57,500 bases of DNA from Mesostigma viride (taxonomy: Eukaryota > Streptophyta > Mesostigmatophyceae > Mesostigmatales > Mesostigmataceae), in NCBI GenBank assembly GCA_009746045.1, contig RPFO01000104.1, positions 4,536,477-4,593,976 on the forward strand. The letters run 5' to 3'. The position numbers and the translations under genes are program-made. Under the pieces are notes generated by a model. The model saw nothing but the letters and a program-made list of their open reading frames with translations, made no database searches and was not told where the DNA came from. Positions 34,632 through 45,062 of the stretch are shown here, in pieces. Every line of letters begins with the position of its first letter. Within the stretch, counting starts at the first letter, position 1.

Positions 34632-35400
34632 GCACAGATGCTGTGCGATCCGGTGTGAAGCGGATCCCTTGGCGTGCAGACCACTCACCTTCTCCCGCGC
34701 CTGCTTCTCCAGCCACGAGCCCACGAACCGCTCCGTGTTGCCCACGTACTCGGATGACATTGGGATGGGGTACATCTCCGCCGTGTCTGCGATGGATGAC
34801 GTCAGCAGGTGAGATCAGATGGATGAGCAAGTGAGCAAGTGAACTGTGTGCATGTGTCGTCAGTGACGCAGGCACTTCGTGCGTATGTGCTGAAGCAAAG
34901 CCGATGTCATTCCTTGCATATCGAACTTGGAATCGGTAGTCAGATGACCACATTCTTCAGAGAACACCCCCACTCACGCCTGCTCCCCTGTAATAATGTA
35001 ATAATGTTCTGCAATGAACACCCCCACTCACGAATTCTACCATGTAATGTTCTCCAGTGCACACCCCACTCACGCATTCCACTATGTACTACAAATGTAC
35101 GCCTAGCCACGCAACGTAATGAGATAGGCCATTGCCAGAGAGCATGCGGAGGGCCTATTGAGCGACTCGCATTTGGGGTAACGAGTGCCCACTACGAAAC
35201 TGGCAGAAATTGCGCATCTTGTACGGACTACATGGGTGCGAATTTGAAAAGGGTGCCATACCTAAGAAGTTGACACCTCTGGACCACGCATAGTCCAGCT
35301 GTTCGTGCGCCTCGGCTTCCGTGTTCTGTCTACCGAAGGTCATCGTCCCCAGGCATACCTCCGAGACGTTAAGCTTGCCGCCTAACATATTGTACTTCAT
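25742..35400 (-). CDS. Aldo-keto reductase, Tas-like
   Basis: Eight exons (5' to 3'): 35400-35262, 34786-34689, 33538-33354, 32084-31975, 30277-30065, 29282-29142, 27684-27580, 25830-25742. They total 1080 nt, 359 residues, TAG stop. Aldo-keto reductases are NADPH-dependent (alpha/beta)8-barrel carbonyl reductases. The N terminus ([17 protein letters not shown]) and the DTAEMYPIP segment resemble bacterial Tas and related algal and plant proteins. The catalytic tetrad is visible: Asp47, Tyr52 (in EMYP), Lys85 (VVVATKV) and His140 (LYQLHW). Later family segments are [31 protein letters not shown] and [13 protein letters not shown], ending in a helix [15 protein letters not shown]. The length matches the family (about 340-350). 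No signal peptide is seen, so the protein is probably cytosolic. An upstream GTG at 35430 is not used; the ATG at 35400 gives the family-typical start MKYNMLGG. Substrate is unknown. The gene is divergent from GPN1 and convergent with malic enzyme. Confidence 0.93.
25963..26100 (-). ncRNA. tRNA-like pol III element (possible tRNA-Arg pseudogene or SINE head)
   Basis: On the minus strand TAGCGCAGTTGG (26082-26071) matches the A-box consensus and AGTTCAAATCC (26005-25995) a B box. A T6 run follows at 25968-25963, as a pol III terminator would. Between the boxes CTTCGGATCAG resembles the anticodon loop of tRNA-Arg(UCG), but the 5' half of the anticodon stem does not pair and the A-box region is partly duplicated. 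The acceptor stem does not close. It lies inside aldo-keto reductase intron 7, on the same strand. Confidence 0.4.
27016..27142 (+). repeat. 34-bp minisatellite, nearly four units
   Basis: AT-rich units containing AATAGTAGTATAATTAGCGA. Aldo-keto reductase intron 7. Confidence 0.9.
27719..27830 (+). repeat. 10-bp repeat (GGTGGCATGG)
   Basis: Imperfect CATGGTGGCATGG units just upstream (sense direction) of aldo-keto reductase exon 7. Confidence 0.85.
28555..29050 (+). repeat. 45-bp minisatellite, about 11 units
   Basis: Units contain ACATCCACACATCAAAACCA and AAGGAGATGGTAGAATAAG; a few lack one A. Aldo-keto reductase intron 6. The tandem Cys/Tyr/Leu-rich minus-strand ORFs over it are repeat artefacts. 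Confidence 0.95.
31095..31247 (+). repeat. 21-bp minisatellite, about seven units
   Basis: Units read GTGCTGATCTGTGGTGCTTG with C/T variation. Aldo-keto reductase intron 4. Confidence 0.9.
31541..31803 (+). repeat. 38-bp minisatellite, seven units
   Basis: Units contain AGGATACCTAGATATGACAC and ACAGTATAATACTTA. Aldo-keto reductase intron 4. Confidence 0.95.
33148..33275 (-). repeat. Two decoy copies of the aldo-keto reductase exon 3 donor edge
   Basis: The 20-mer CCAGTGCAGCTGGTACAGGT (plus strand) spans the real exon 3 end at about 33354 and recurs exactly in copies at 33148-33180 and 33244-33275, spaced about 95-100 bp. Further shared sequence (GTGATGCTAGTCCCT) lies between them. Confidence 0.92.
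34257..34628 (+). repeat. Compound microsatellite (CA)n-(CACACG)n-(CT)n
   Basis: (CA)n to about 34281, then CACACG hexamers to about 34540, a short CA run and about 35 CT dinucleotides. Aldo-keto reductase intron 2, about 60 nt from the exon 2 donor. Confidence 0.95.
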
Positions 35401-36393
35401 TTTCGCACTCTGCAGAGCGCGTCTGTACACCGTCTTTGGCTAGGGCGGTGAAAGCGATAATTTTGTACACGGCAGTCCAGAAATTTCTCTGCCCAGCACT
35501 ACAACTTTTTACAATCCTTAACCGTCCGTCTGAGACAGTGAAGGCTTAAAGTCACCACACACAGTCGACGTTTCGTGTCGTAACAGCACGTTTCCTCCCT
35601 GCTTACTAATGCGTTCTCGCAGTCAAACACAAGGAGAATCGATCTTACAACATCTGGCAAGATCGTCAAATCCTCTATTCCTTTCCGTCTAGGGCAATAA
35701 AGATTAAGGAAGCTCGACATCCATGGCCGCACTCCATTGGACTGTTGCATTCCAGGGTGGCAGGTTGTTGGTGCGGTTGCCACGTGGAGCACGGGGCATG
35801 GCGTGTGTGCAATTTGCAGCCTGCAATCACCAGCAGTTATGCTGCTTCGGCCACCGTAGTCTACGGAAGGCTACGGAAGGCAGCTACAGTGTACTGTACT
35901 GTATTAGAGACGCAAGGTACCAAGTACCAAGGTGAGCCAAGGTGTGAGGTGCCTGCCTCAAGCCTTGCTTTGGCGGGCAGCATTATTTGACGTTGTGAGG
36001 CACGCGATGCCACGTGCGGTGACTTGCCACGTTCAGACTTCAGACTGACAGGCTCCATGCACTCACCGGCCATGGCTTCAGGTTCACGTCAAAACTCTTT
36101 CTCTCTGGCCACCCACCCTAGTACTTTTTCACGACGCTGCCAGGGCAGACCGGTGCGACAATCTTTTTCGTTCTGCAGGCTCATATTCATGCTATAAGAC
36201 GTACTTGTTTCTTTATATGTAACCAACAATAATCAGTGTTCCGGCCACCACCATATGAGGGTAAGAACTTTGAGAATTGAGCCATGTCTACCCTGTTTAC
36301 AAATAAATCCGAAGACGAGGTCAATCGTGCTTCAAGTTCTTAGGAGTGACGTTGGGAATTCGGTAGACTTTGACTTTTTGCGTTGAAGTGAGA
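35401..36393. other. Divergent intergenic/promoter region (aldo-keto reductase and GPN1)
   Basis: About 1 kb between opposed start codons; it must contain both promoters and 5' UTRs. No repeat array or ORF supported. No core promoter motif could be placed with confidence. Confidence 0.65.
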
Positions 36394-39300
36394 ATGGCAC
36401 CTGCAAAGGAGGCCGGCAAGGGCAAGGAGGAAATGGGAGCTTCAGCCCAAGCAGATGCCGCCTCGAAGAAGAAAAAGCCAACTGTTGTTTTTGTTATCGG
36501 AATGGCAGGTAATCCTCGCACCCCTGATTCCTTTGTTGTGTGTCTGTTCCGCTAATGCTCCCTTAGTTGTCTGTGTCTGTGCTAGCATCGCAAGTAAGCC
36601 GAGTGAGTTCAGGTGTAAATGTAGTAGCCCACATGCACATGAGGGAGATTGGATGATCTTCTATGCCATGGGCGTTGGAATACAGCAGGTGCCACATGCA
36701 GATATGTCCGTAGGACTTGGCAGGCCGCCAGCTTGATACAAGCTTGAATCAGCTTTCATGGCCATTGCCGCAATGACAACACGTTGTTCCTCACGTTGTC
36801 TTTCTTTCATTAGTATCGCTTCAGCACGCTAGTTCCAGCGTGTTCTTGTTGTTTAGACGGAAAAGTGCATCCGATGGTTGTATTGCCTCACTAAAAACGG
36901 CATGCAGAGATATGACGTGGTTGTATGATAATCAAGGTTGGCGAGAATGGTGGCCAGGCTAGCCGCCAGTCGAGTCCAAGAATAAGTGGTACACAGTCCA
37001 ATAGTCCAACATCGCACACATTGTGTATTCTCATGTGTGCCACACTAGGCTTTGCGAATCCAACCCTAAAAATGGAATACCACAATCAACCCAAAGGGTG
37101 CGGACGTTTTAGACAGTTTCTTGTTGTTGATATCGTGTCGAGCCTCTGTAATTGTATTTCATTGTTTTAATAGCTGGTGGTGCGCAGCGTCACACAGCTA
37201 TTGGACGTCATCTGATTATGGCATCTCACCAGTGTGAAAATGGTTTCACCAATACCACTATGACCTCACCAATATGATATTGTCATATTATATCTCCATG
37301 TATGTGTCATCCTGAACCCCGGCTCACGCAACCGCGTTCCTCATCTACGTGCTACTTCTATTTATAGCAATACTTACACGTGCTGGGTATGGACGCCACA
37401 AGCATACGCCGGTTTTGTTCATGGACTTATTGCGGTACTGTGGACACTGCATACGGCCAGTTGGACAGTGCACGTGGGCATTACTTATAAACATAGGCAG
37501 CACATTCGGACAATACAAGTGGGCTATGCCATGTCATGTTCACATCCATGCCAGGTTACATGCGTCCCGTGCCACGTTTACATCCTCCCTTTTCTGCTTG
37601 TTCCCCCCCTCAAATAATTGGTGTCAATTCTTATTGTCAATAACACGACTGGCGCAGGAAGCGGCAAGACCACCCTGATGCAGCGCCTGACCGCACATCT
37701 GCACACCAAGGCCGCACGGGAAGCCGCCCTTCGCGAGGCCGCCGCTGCTGCTGCCGCCACCGCTGCCACCTCCTCTAGTGCCCGGACGGGGCCAGAATCA
37801 GCCGCGGAGGGAGCAGCCACCCAGCCGGCACCGCCATCATCGTCGTCAACGTCATCATCAGATGCAGCAGCGCCTGGGGCAGCTGCAGCAGCGCCTGGGG
37901 CAGCTGCAGCAGCGGCGGCTGCAGCGCCACCACCTGTCCACTCATCCGGTTACGTCATCAACCTGGACCCTGCGGTGCTCAAGCTGCCGTACCCGGCCAA
38001 CATCGACATCCGGGACACGATCAAGTTCAAGGAGGTGATGAAGGAGTACAACCTGGGGCCCAACGGGGGCATCCTCACGTCGCTCAACCTGTACGCTACG
38101 CGCTTCGACCAGGTGGGTGGCTTGTCTTTTGCGTGACGCGCTTCGACCAGGTGGGTGGCTTGCCTTGTATGATTTGTGGTTTGACCAGGTGCGTCGATTA
38201 ACTCGTATGCCAAGTGCTTCAACCAGGTGGGTGGCTCTAGGCCAGTTGTGCCCACAGCATGGCGGCTACATGATCTCCCAACGGAGGCATGTTATAATTT
38301 AATGGCGCGGTATGGCGGGGGAGTAGATCGGAAGCAGACCGCTTCGCCCGTGGCATGGCGCAGGAGCTTGGGGGGGGTAGTTTGGGGAGGAAGCTGCAGA
38401 GATGGCTGCTCAGGGAGATGCACATGGATTTCGCAGCAACAAAAGAGGCGGAAGGAAGCTTTATCTTAAGCACTCTGTCTAGTAAGTTACATTAAGGATG
38501 TGTTTATAAGTTGCAGATAGAATGTTACAGATAGTCACGTTCTGTTCACTAGTTTAAAGGGAGACATAAGACTGGTTCAATGGGGACTTGCTTGTCTGAG
38601 GGAGATGTGATCCTTGCCATAAGTTCTCCTTCAGGGAGACAAAAACTTGGTTTACTTCGTCCAGTTACCTGGTTAAGAGAGACATAGCTTCGTCCTTGGT
38701 CCAGTTACCTCGTTAAGAGAGACACAACCTTGGTTTTCTTCTGTTCTCTTTCATGGCCCCCATCAATGTTTTCCCCACCATCCTTATCCCTGGGTACTTA
38801 CCTGCCCCTGCGCCCTTCCCATCATCAATATTTGCCGTCTCACTACATTCCCCCCTCTCGCCCCCGCGCAGGTAATTTCCTTCTGCGAGAAGCGTGCCGA
38901 GCAGGTTGACTACATCCTGGTCGACACGCCTGGTCAGATCGAGATCTTCACGTGGAGCGCTTCAGGCGCGATCATATCGGAGGCGATGGCCGCCACCTTC
39001 CCTACGTGCATCGCCTACGTGATCGACACGCCACGCTCGGCGTCGCCCGTCACGTTCATGAGCAACATGCTGTACGCGTGCAGGTGAGGGGGGCGCGTGT
39101 CTGTTTGGAAACAGTGGGTAATCTGCCCGCTCGCTTGCCGACCGCCACCTGTCACGTTCATGACGACGTGCTGTGCATGCATGGGGGATGTATCGATGTT
39201 ATGCAATATGCGTGCCAAAGAGTGCTGAAATGACAGTTGGATAGGGGGCAAGGGCATGGGATGGTGTCGGCACCATGTAAGGGATACCCCTTGTCCTGCC

Positions 39301-42300
39301 CACCCCTGCCTTTAACTGTTCACAAGAGGGGATATACGGATGCGAGCAGGTCCTGCGGTATGCGTCTGGGTGAGGGCATAGAGAGATGGTTTGGACTGGG
39401 CCCACCGTGGGCAGGGTAGGACGCATGTTGACGTCTGTCCTGCCCAACATAGTCGCTCATGAGCAAATTGCGGAACACCTGCAGGTAAGGGGGATCAGTG
39501 ACTTACCCCTGATTGCCCGGAACCTCCTTGGCTCGATGACCTTGCCCATCATGCTTATATTGCCCCCTAATCATAAAGAAGTGTCGCACATCAACCCCGA
39601 CTATTGGCCTGCAATATTCTCTACAGGGCTTCACCCCGTAGAGGGCTTCACCCAGCCTTTTTTAACTTCCAATAATCATAGATACAAGCTATAATATACA
39701 AACTATTCCAATAATATACAACCTATTCCAATCATATACAACCTATAATATACAACCTATTCCTATAATATACAACCTATTCCAATAATATACAACCTAT
39801 TCCAATAATATACAACCTATAACCAACAAATGTTTGTCTGTTTCCCGCATTCTCTACAAGATGAAGCTTCTCCTATTGCCTAAGCAATGATGGTCATGGG
39901 TTGTAACAATCCGTATTTGTTCATCCTCAACATTCTCGACATGATGAAGCTGCCCATCCTGCTTATGTTGCATAAGTAAATGGGAGTTTACTTTGAACAT
40001 GATTTGTGGCTATGTAACAATTGGTCATCATTTGCAGCATCCTGTACAAGATGAAGCTGCCCATCATGCTCGTTTTCAACAAGGTGGATGTGACACCGCA
40101 TGACTTTGCGGTCGAGTGGATGGCCGACTTTGAGGCGTTCCAGGAAGCGCTGGACGACGACAGCAGCTACATGTCCTCCCTCAGCCGCTCGCTGGGGCTG
40201 GTACTGGACGAGTTCTACACCAACATGCGCAGGTACGGCGCGCACTTGCGCTCCTGAGCTGTTTTTAACCGACGTAAAAGGTGTGGGCAGGGCTGGGTGC
40301 AGAGTGGGGCCCGGTGCTGGGCAAGTTCTACACCATGCGCAGGCGGGCCGTGAGCCTTGCTCTCAAGCTACTCATGGGCTACTTTGTTGTTGAAAGCTAC
40401 TGAAGTTAAAACTTGAAAGCTCGTAGCAATGCACGGGCTTTGGCTAATCATGGACAGCTCTACCACCACCTGCGCAGGTGGGCTGGGCCATACGGCTTTC
40501 AGAAATTCCTGGGGGCAAGAGGGAGGGGGGAACTTGGGGAAAGGGGGCAGATGAGTGGGTTTTCTATGCCTTGCGGGAAGTCCGGTGGTAAGAGAAGCAA
40601 AGCAGGGCAAGGCTCTAGTATTTTTTTTGTGTGGAATTGAGGTGGCATGTACGACTGCTCGGCGAGGGCCACTGTTGATACTGGGTTGCTGGCCTGACCA
40701 TGAAGCGGCACACATGGGGGACTCGCCACTCGGGGGGTGGGGGCGGGGGGGCTGATAGGGAGGGTTGGGGGCCAGGATACGGAGATATGCATGGTGAACC
40801 GCCCTTTATCTGGATTCCCTAACTTTTCGGGGCGGGCAGAGCAAGAGTGGCGAGGAGCGCCGTTGGGCGCCAGCACGGAAAAATAGGAGACTTGGATGTT
40901 GTTGAGAGGCCCTGGTACGTTATAACGGGCGGTACTGCAGTTCTTGTAATAGAGTACTAGTCCAGAACTAGTACTACTACAAAGTTAGTAGAGTGCAGGT
41001 ACATCTCTGGTAGTGCTGCCCCGTACTTGTGAAATTCGTATAAACCTGGGATGGAGAGTGCTGTCCAGCGCTGGTAAGAAGGGCCTTAGCAATGTTCTGG
41101 ACAGCAATATTCATCCCAGATTTGTACAAATTTCACAAGTACTGAGCAGGACAACCTGAGTTGCACTGATAGTACGAACGCTCTACTAGTACCCCATTCT
41201 ACTGTTGCTCTACTACAAGAACTGCGGTACCGCCCTTTATAACGTACCAGGGCCTCTCAAAATCATCCAAGTCTCCTATTTTTCCGTGCAGGCACCCAGC
41301 GGCGCTCCTCGCCACTCTCGCTCTGCCCGCCCCGACGAATCAGGGAATCCAGATAAAGGGAGATCAACCATCCCTGTACATATCTCAGCTTTTCACTCCC
41401 TTTCTTGAGGGCTCCAGATGTCTCAGTTTCAGGTAGAGTAATTGGTGGTCTGTGCGCGTATGGGGCCGGGCAGCCCTTCTGACCAGAATAGCACTGATTT
41501 CTTCTTTTCTGCCCGTTCACTTCCCACTTTTGTCCCATCACTTCCCACTGGCCGGCCATCCACCCCTGCTGTCCCTTCACTTTGATCTTCCATCCACCAG
41601 CGTGGGCGTGTCAGCATTAACAGGGCAAGGCATCCCCGCCTTCTTTGACGCGGTCGCGGCATGCGGGGTGGAGTACGAGCAGTTCTACCGCGCTGACTTG
41701 GACAAGCGGCTCGCGGAGAAGGCGGAGGCGGAGGCGGCCGCCAAGCGTGCACAGGTGGGTGAGGGCGGGTAAAGGGCCGGTGAGGGGAGGGGAGGGATGG
41801 ATGAGGGGGATTGGTGAGGGGAAGGGGAAGGATTAGTGTCTGTGTGGCTGAAGCAAGCAGTGGAAGGCTGGCTGATGATACTGGGGGTAACCTGTTCTAT
41901 ATGGCATAGTTGCGGATAGTGACTGCAGAACGGGTACATTTGATGGATGCAAGTGAGCTAGCAAACGAAGGGATAATGGAGTTGGAATTTACCACATTGG
42001 TGATTGTATGGAGTATATCGTTCTCTATGCTTTGTGCTATCCAACTGTTTTTGCTGCTTGATGTCCATGTCTCATGACTGGGGTTATGTCTAAGCTTCGT
42101 TGAATGTTGATCACACCTACTGCCTCGTGCCTGTGAATTTCATCGCCCAGATCCCCTTCTCTGATACACTTGTCCCGGGACCTGTGAAACGCCCTGCCCC
42201 CCCCCCAATGTTCTGTTGTGACGCCCCCCATCAGGTGGAGCGTCTGGCCAAGGACCTTGAGTCTGGCCGAGGGGAAGATGTGGTGCTGGCGATGGGGGGG

Positions 42301-42441
42301 CAGAAGAAGGGCCGGGGGGCTGACCGTGGCCAGGCGGGTGAGGACGATGATGAGGAAGTTGAAGAATACGCCCGCGACGAGGAGGAGGAGGAGGAGGAGG
42401 AGGAAGAGGAGGAAGAGGAGGAAGAGGACTACGGTGTGTAG
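36394..42441 (+). CDS. GPN1: GPN-loop GTPase 1 (XAB1/Npa3 type)
   Basis: Six exons: 36394-36508, 37658-38112, 38872-39083, 40038-40232, 41601-41754, 42235-42441. They total 1338 nt, 445 residues, TAG stop. GPN1 is a cytoplasmic GTPase that helps assemble and import RNA polymerase II. Motifs: G1 P-loop GMAGSGKTT at 36-44; YVINLDPAV; the family-defining GPN at 172-174 within [21 protein letters not shown]3 DTPGQ at 208-212; [26 protein letters not shown]4 NKVD at 275-278; and SALTGQG (G5 region) near 330-336. The C terminus is a run of Glu and Asp before DYGV, as in eukaryotic GPN1. Oddity: between the P-loop helix and the YVINLDPAV strand, where other GPN1 proteins have a short loop, there are roughly 80 residues of Ala/Ser/Pro-rich low complexity (about 54-135). 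This raises the length above the usual 370-390. Confidence 0.95.
38137..38236 (+). repeat. Three decoy copies of the GPN1 exon 2 donor
   Basis: The real exon end CGCTTCGACCAG with donor GTGGGTGGCTTG (38101-38124) is followed by copies at 38137-38162, 38174-38195 and 38211-38236. The first copy is identical over 24 nt; the others carry a few substitutions. Confidence 0.9.
39690..39825 (+). repeat. AT-rich tandem repeat (AATATACAACCTATTCC)
   Basis: About seven imperfect units of 17-20 bp in GPN1 intron 3. Confidence 0.8.
40778..41393. repeat. Long inverted repeat in GPN1 intron 4
   Basis: The left arm (from about 40778) and right arm (to about 41393) are imperfect reverse complements through an apparent centre near 41080. 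Matching landmarks are CCCTTTATCTGGATTCCCT against AGGGAATCCAGATAAAGGG, CACGGAAAAATAGGAGACTT against AAGTCTCCTATTTTTCCGTG, and GAGAGGCCCTGGTACGTTAT against ATAACGTACCAGGGCCTCTC. Arms are about 280-300 bp. It could be a fold-back transposon or a MITE; no clear target duplication was found. Confidence 0.75.
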
Positions 42442-43099
42442 TACTCTGTTTCCTGGATGTTAGGTAGTAGTACTTATCTATGTTCACTAATACATGAAAA
42501 GGCGACCTGTTCTTCAATGGTTTGGTTGCAATGTGCACACAACTTTTGTGGTCTAATCAACTGTACGGAGCTGTGGGATGTTGGTTTTCTGGGTCATGTT
42601 ACATTTCAGCCATGTACATTGCCAGCTGGTGCCTCCTGATAAATCAATCAATTTTGATAAATGATAATCATGTTCAGTATTAATTAATTAGGAACATGAC
42701 TCCGTTGGGAGTATATGTAGCACATAGCCCATGCAGTGAAGGGGCATATGGCCTATCATACATTCTAAGCTACTTCCTGCAAGGGCGGGAATGTAAGCGA
42801 CCCTTGCTCTAGGTGCACCAGGGCACTTGCAGCCCCATGATGTTCAAGCTATGCCCAGCTAAGGGGGAGCCTGTCATGGGGGGGAAGATCAGCGTAGCTA
42901 TACAAAAGCTAGGGCATGGCGTCTCAGCAGAGAGTTACTCCCTGCATGGGCACGGCATAATTAAATAAAGCTAGGCATCATCTGCATGGACGGTGGCTCA
43001 TCATAGGCACACATGTACATGACTAAAAAGGCTAGGCCTCAGCTGGTATAGTGCCTGTAGTAGGCGGGCATGTACAAGGCCACTGTCTAACTATTCTAC
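42442..43099. other. 3' flank of GPN1, no gene seen
   Basis: About 660 bp of mixed sequence after the GPN1 stop, with the 3' UTR at its start. No ORF, RNA gene or tandem repeat is supported here. Confidence 0.6.
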
Positions 43100-44600
43100 A
43101 CTACTGCTACTGTATTCCCCTAGGCTGGGGCTTCTGGGGTCGCTGGGGCCGCGGTGGTCGAGGGGGTCGCGTGCCAGGGCTTGTGGCCGACGTAGATGGC
43201 CGCCCCCTTCCAGTACACCGGCTGGCCCGCCTTGGTCTGCCGGAGCTGGAGGTAGGTCGGCCATAGCTCCCGTCGCCGTTGTTGCTGCGCCAGGGTCAAG
43301 TTGTCGTCCACGGTGAAGGGAGTCGTCTCGAGCCGCTTGCGCATGCGGCGTCGGAGAAAAGAAATCTTGTCTGCTGGGCTCTCAAAGGTGAGAAGAAGTG
43401 GAGGCGCCCCTGCCTTACCCCGCGCGCCGGGGAGGCGGCGGGCGGTCAGCTTAATCTCACCAAGAAGGCCCATGCGTGCAAGGATTTTGCTCTCAAACGC
43501 ACGCGCAAGCTTCTCGGAATTCTCACCTTCCTCCATGTCGAAGTTCTTGAGTATGGCGTTGAGGCTGCGCTTGGCGAGCTCGGCCTCCTCGCGGAGGTCA
43601 AGCGTCTGCCGCTGGAGCTGGGCTGCGACGGCGGAGGTAGTGGAGGTGGTATGTTGCTTGAGCATGTCCGCCCAGGTTGTGATGGGAGGAGCATCGCCAG
43701 CCAGGCCAGCAGGGGCTGCACTTGGCAGCAATTTCCTTCACCGCCTGGGCGGTGAGGCCTGCGGTGTTTTGCAGGACCTCGATGGCGATTGCATTGTATT
43801 TAAGGAGCGGGTCAATGTCGAGGAGCTGGGCTTTGATGTCGGCGGTGGAGGTGGAGGTGGCAGTGGAGGTGGAGGCGACAGCGGTGGAAATGTGAGGAAG
43901 TTCAGCAGTCAGCGTGCCACCGATTGCTGCTACGTCGGCAGCAAGGGGGGTCACGTGCTGCTGAAAGGCTTCCGTGAGGATGGAACGGAATGTGGCTGCG
44001 GAGATGGTGGGGGACCAGATCTCGCCGTCAGACTCCTGGAGGAGTGAGCAGAGAATCAGATGCTGACGGTCAGGCCGGTTGTAGTGGAGGCCCGTCAGCA
44101 GCAGATCTCGGCATTGAAGCCTGCGGCCATTTGGCTCGAGAAGGCGGTTGATGCTGTGAAGGTGGAGGCACAGCTCAAGGAGCGAGGCGTAATCCCGAAG
44201 AAAATGCACTCCAGAGCAGTGCGCGGGGCAATGTTGTACCAGTCGTAATCGTCGACATTGAAGGTTTAATTTTAGCTTGAAACGCGGTTCGCGTGGAAAA
44301 GGATGAGCGGCTGCGTTTAGGTTCTGGCGATGCCGATGGCGAGGCCGCGGAGGAGTGAACCACTAACGCTTGGCTAGGGTCACCGTGGCCTGCGAGGCCG
44401 GGAGGTGAAGCTGCAGCCGGAGCTGCAGGCGCATTTGCTTGGCTCATCGCAGTTTCCAAACTGCGATTCGTCGAGAGGCGTTTGCTCATCGTATATTGCG
44501 TAATAGCTTCGGAAAATTATAGCAGCATGTGCGTCGTAGAAAGACGCATCGATTGTGATATTCACGGCTAAATTCGGTGCTCAAACGTGAAAGTTATGAG
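43100..44600 (-). pseudogene. Degenerate non-LTR retrotransposon ORF1-like sequence
   Basis: Three overlapping minus-strand reading frames (44489-44175, 44209-43598, 43731-43120) each look protein-like but need frame changes near 44200 and 43725 to be joined. The last frame carries a coiled-coil-like stretch (LREEAELAKRSLNAILKNF) and a C-terminal block with RRRMRKRLE, TPFTVDDNLT, QQQRRRELWP and a closing VYWKGAAIYVG. That order resembles the RRM/CTD of LINE ORF1 proteins (nucleic-acid-binding chaperone). No reverse transcriptase or endonuclease lies next to it. The words TGTTCAGTAT and ATTAATTAATT occur both at about 42672-42690 and 44650-44690, possibly remnants of a target duplication. Alternative: a diverged host gene with sequencing errors. 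Confidence 0.45.
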
Positions 44601-45062
44601 CGCCGCCGTCAGCCATGGCTACCTCGTGGCTCGTGGCTCTGGGCTATGTTCAGTATGATCATCATCAATGTTGTGATTATTAATTAATTTACACGCGACG
44701 AAGTCACGTGAGCCTAAGTCCCCAGTGGGAGGGGAATGGGATGGGAATGGGATGGAATGGATTATGCTAGCTATCTAGTTCCAAGGTTGTGGGCACCACG
44801 GCCTGAGTCGCTATGAATGCCAAACTGGGTCACACGCGGAGCCCCCACTCAATCCCACGGACAACACCATGTGCCGCTCACACTACTGACTACTCCTTAA
44901 ATGATATCACCCAACCCATTGACTAAAAACGTGACCCATCCGTTTGAGCCTATCCGTCGGCCCAACCATCTACCACACGACAAATCCTATTCGGCATCTC
45001 AACCGGAGTGGACTGATAATCCCCCAATCGATCTTGCAGTCGCGCGCTATTAAGCTATATGA
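44601..45062. other. 3' flank of the membrane-protein gene, no gene seen
   Basis: About 460 bp between the retroelement remnant and the TGA at 45065-45063. A GGGAATGGGATG-type short repeat lies near 44732-44760. Nothing else recognised. Confidence 0.55.

Noticed and set aside
34147-34953. ORFs of Cys/Val, Arg/Thr or His/Ala dipeptides
   Set aside because: Products of the CACACG/CT microsatellite. Only the exon 34786-34689 within this span is real coding sequence.
43301-44047. 248-codon plus-strand ORF over the retroelement remnant
   Set aside because: Composition is low-complexity Arg/Gly; the opposite strand carries the ORF1-like motifs.
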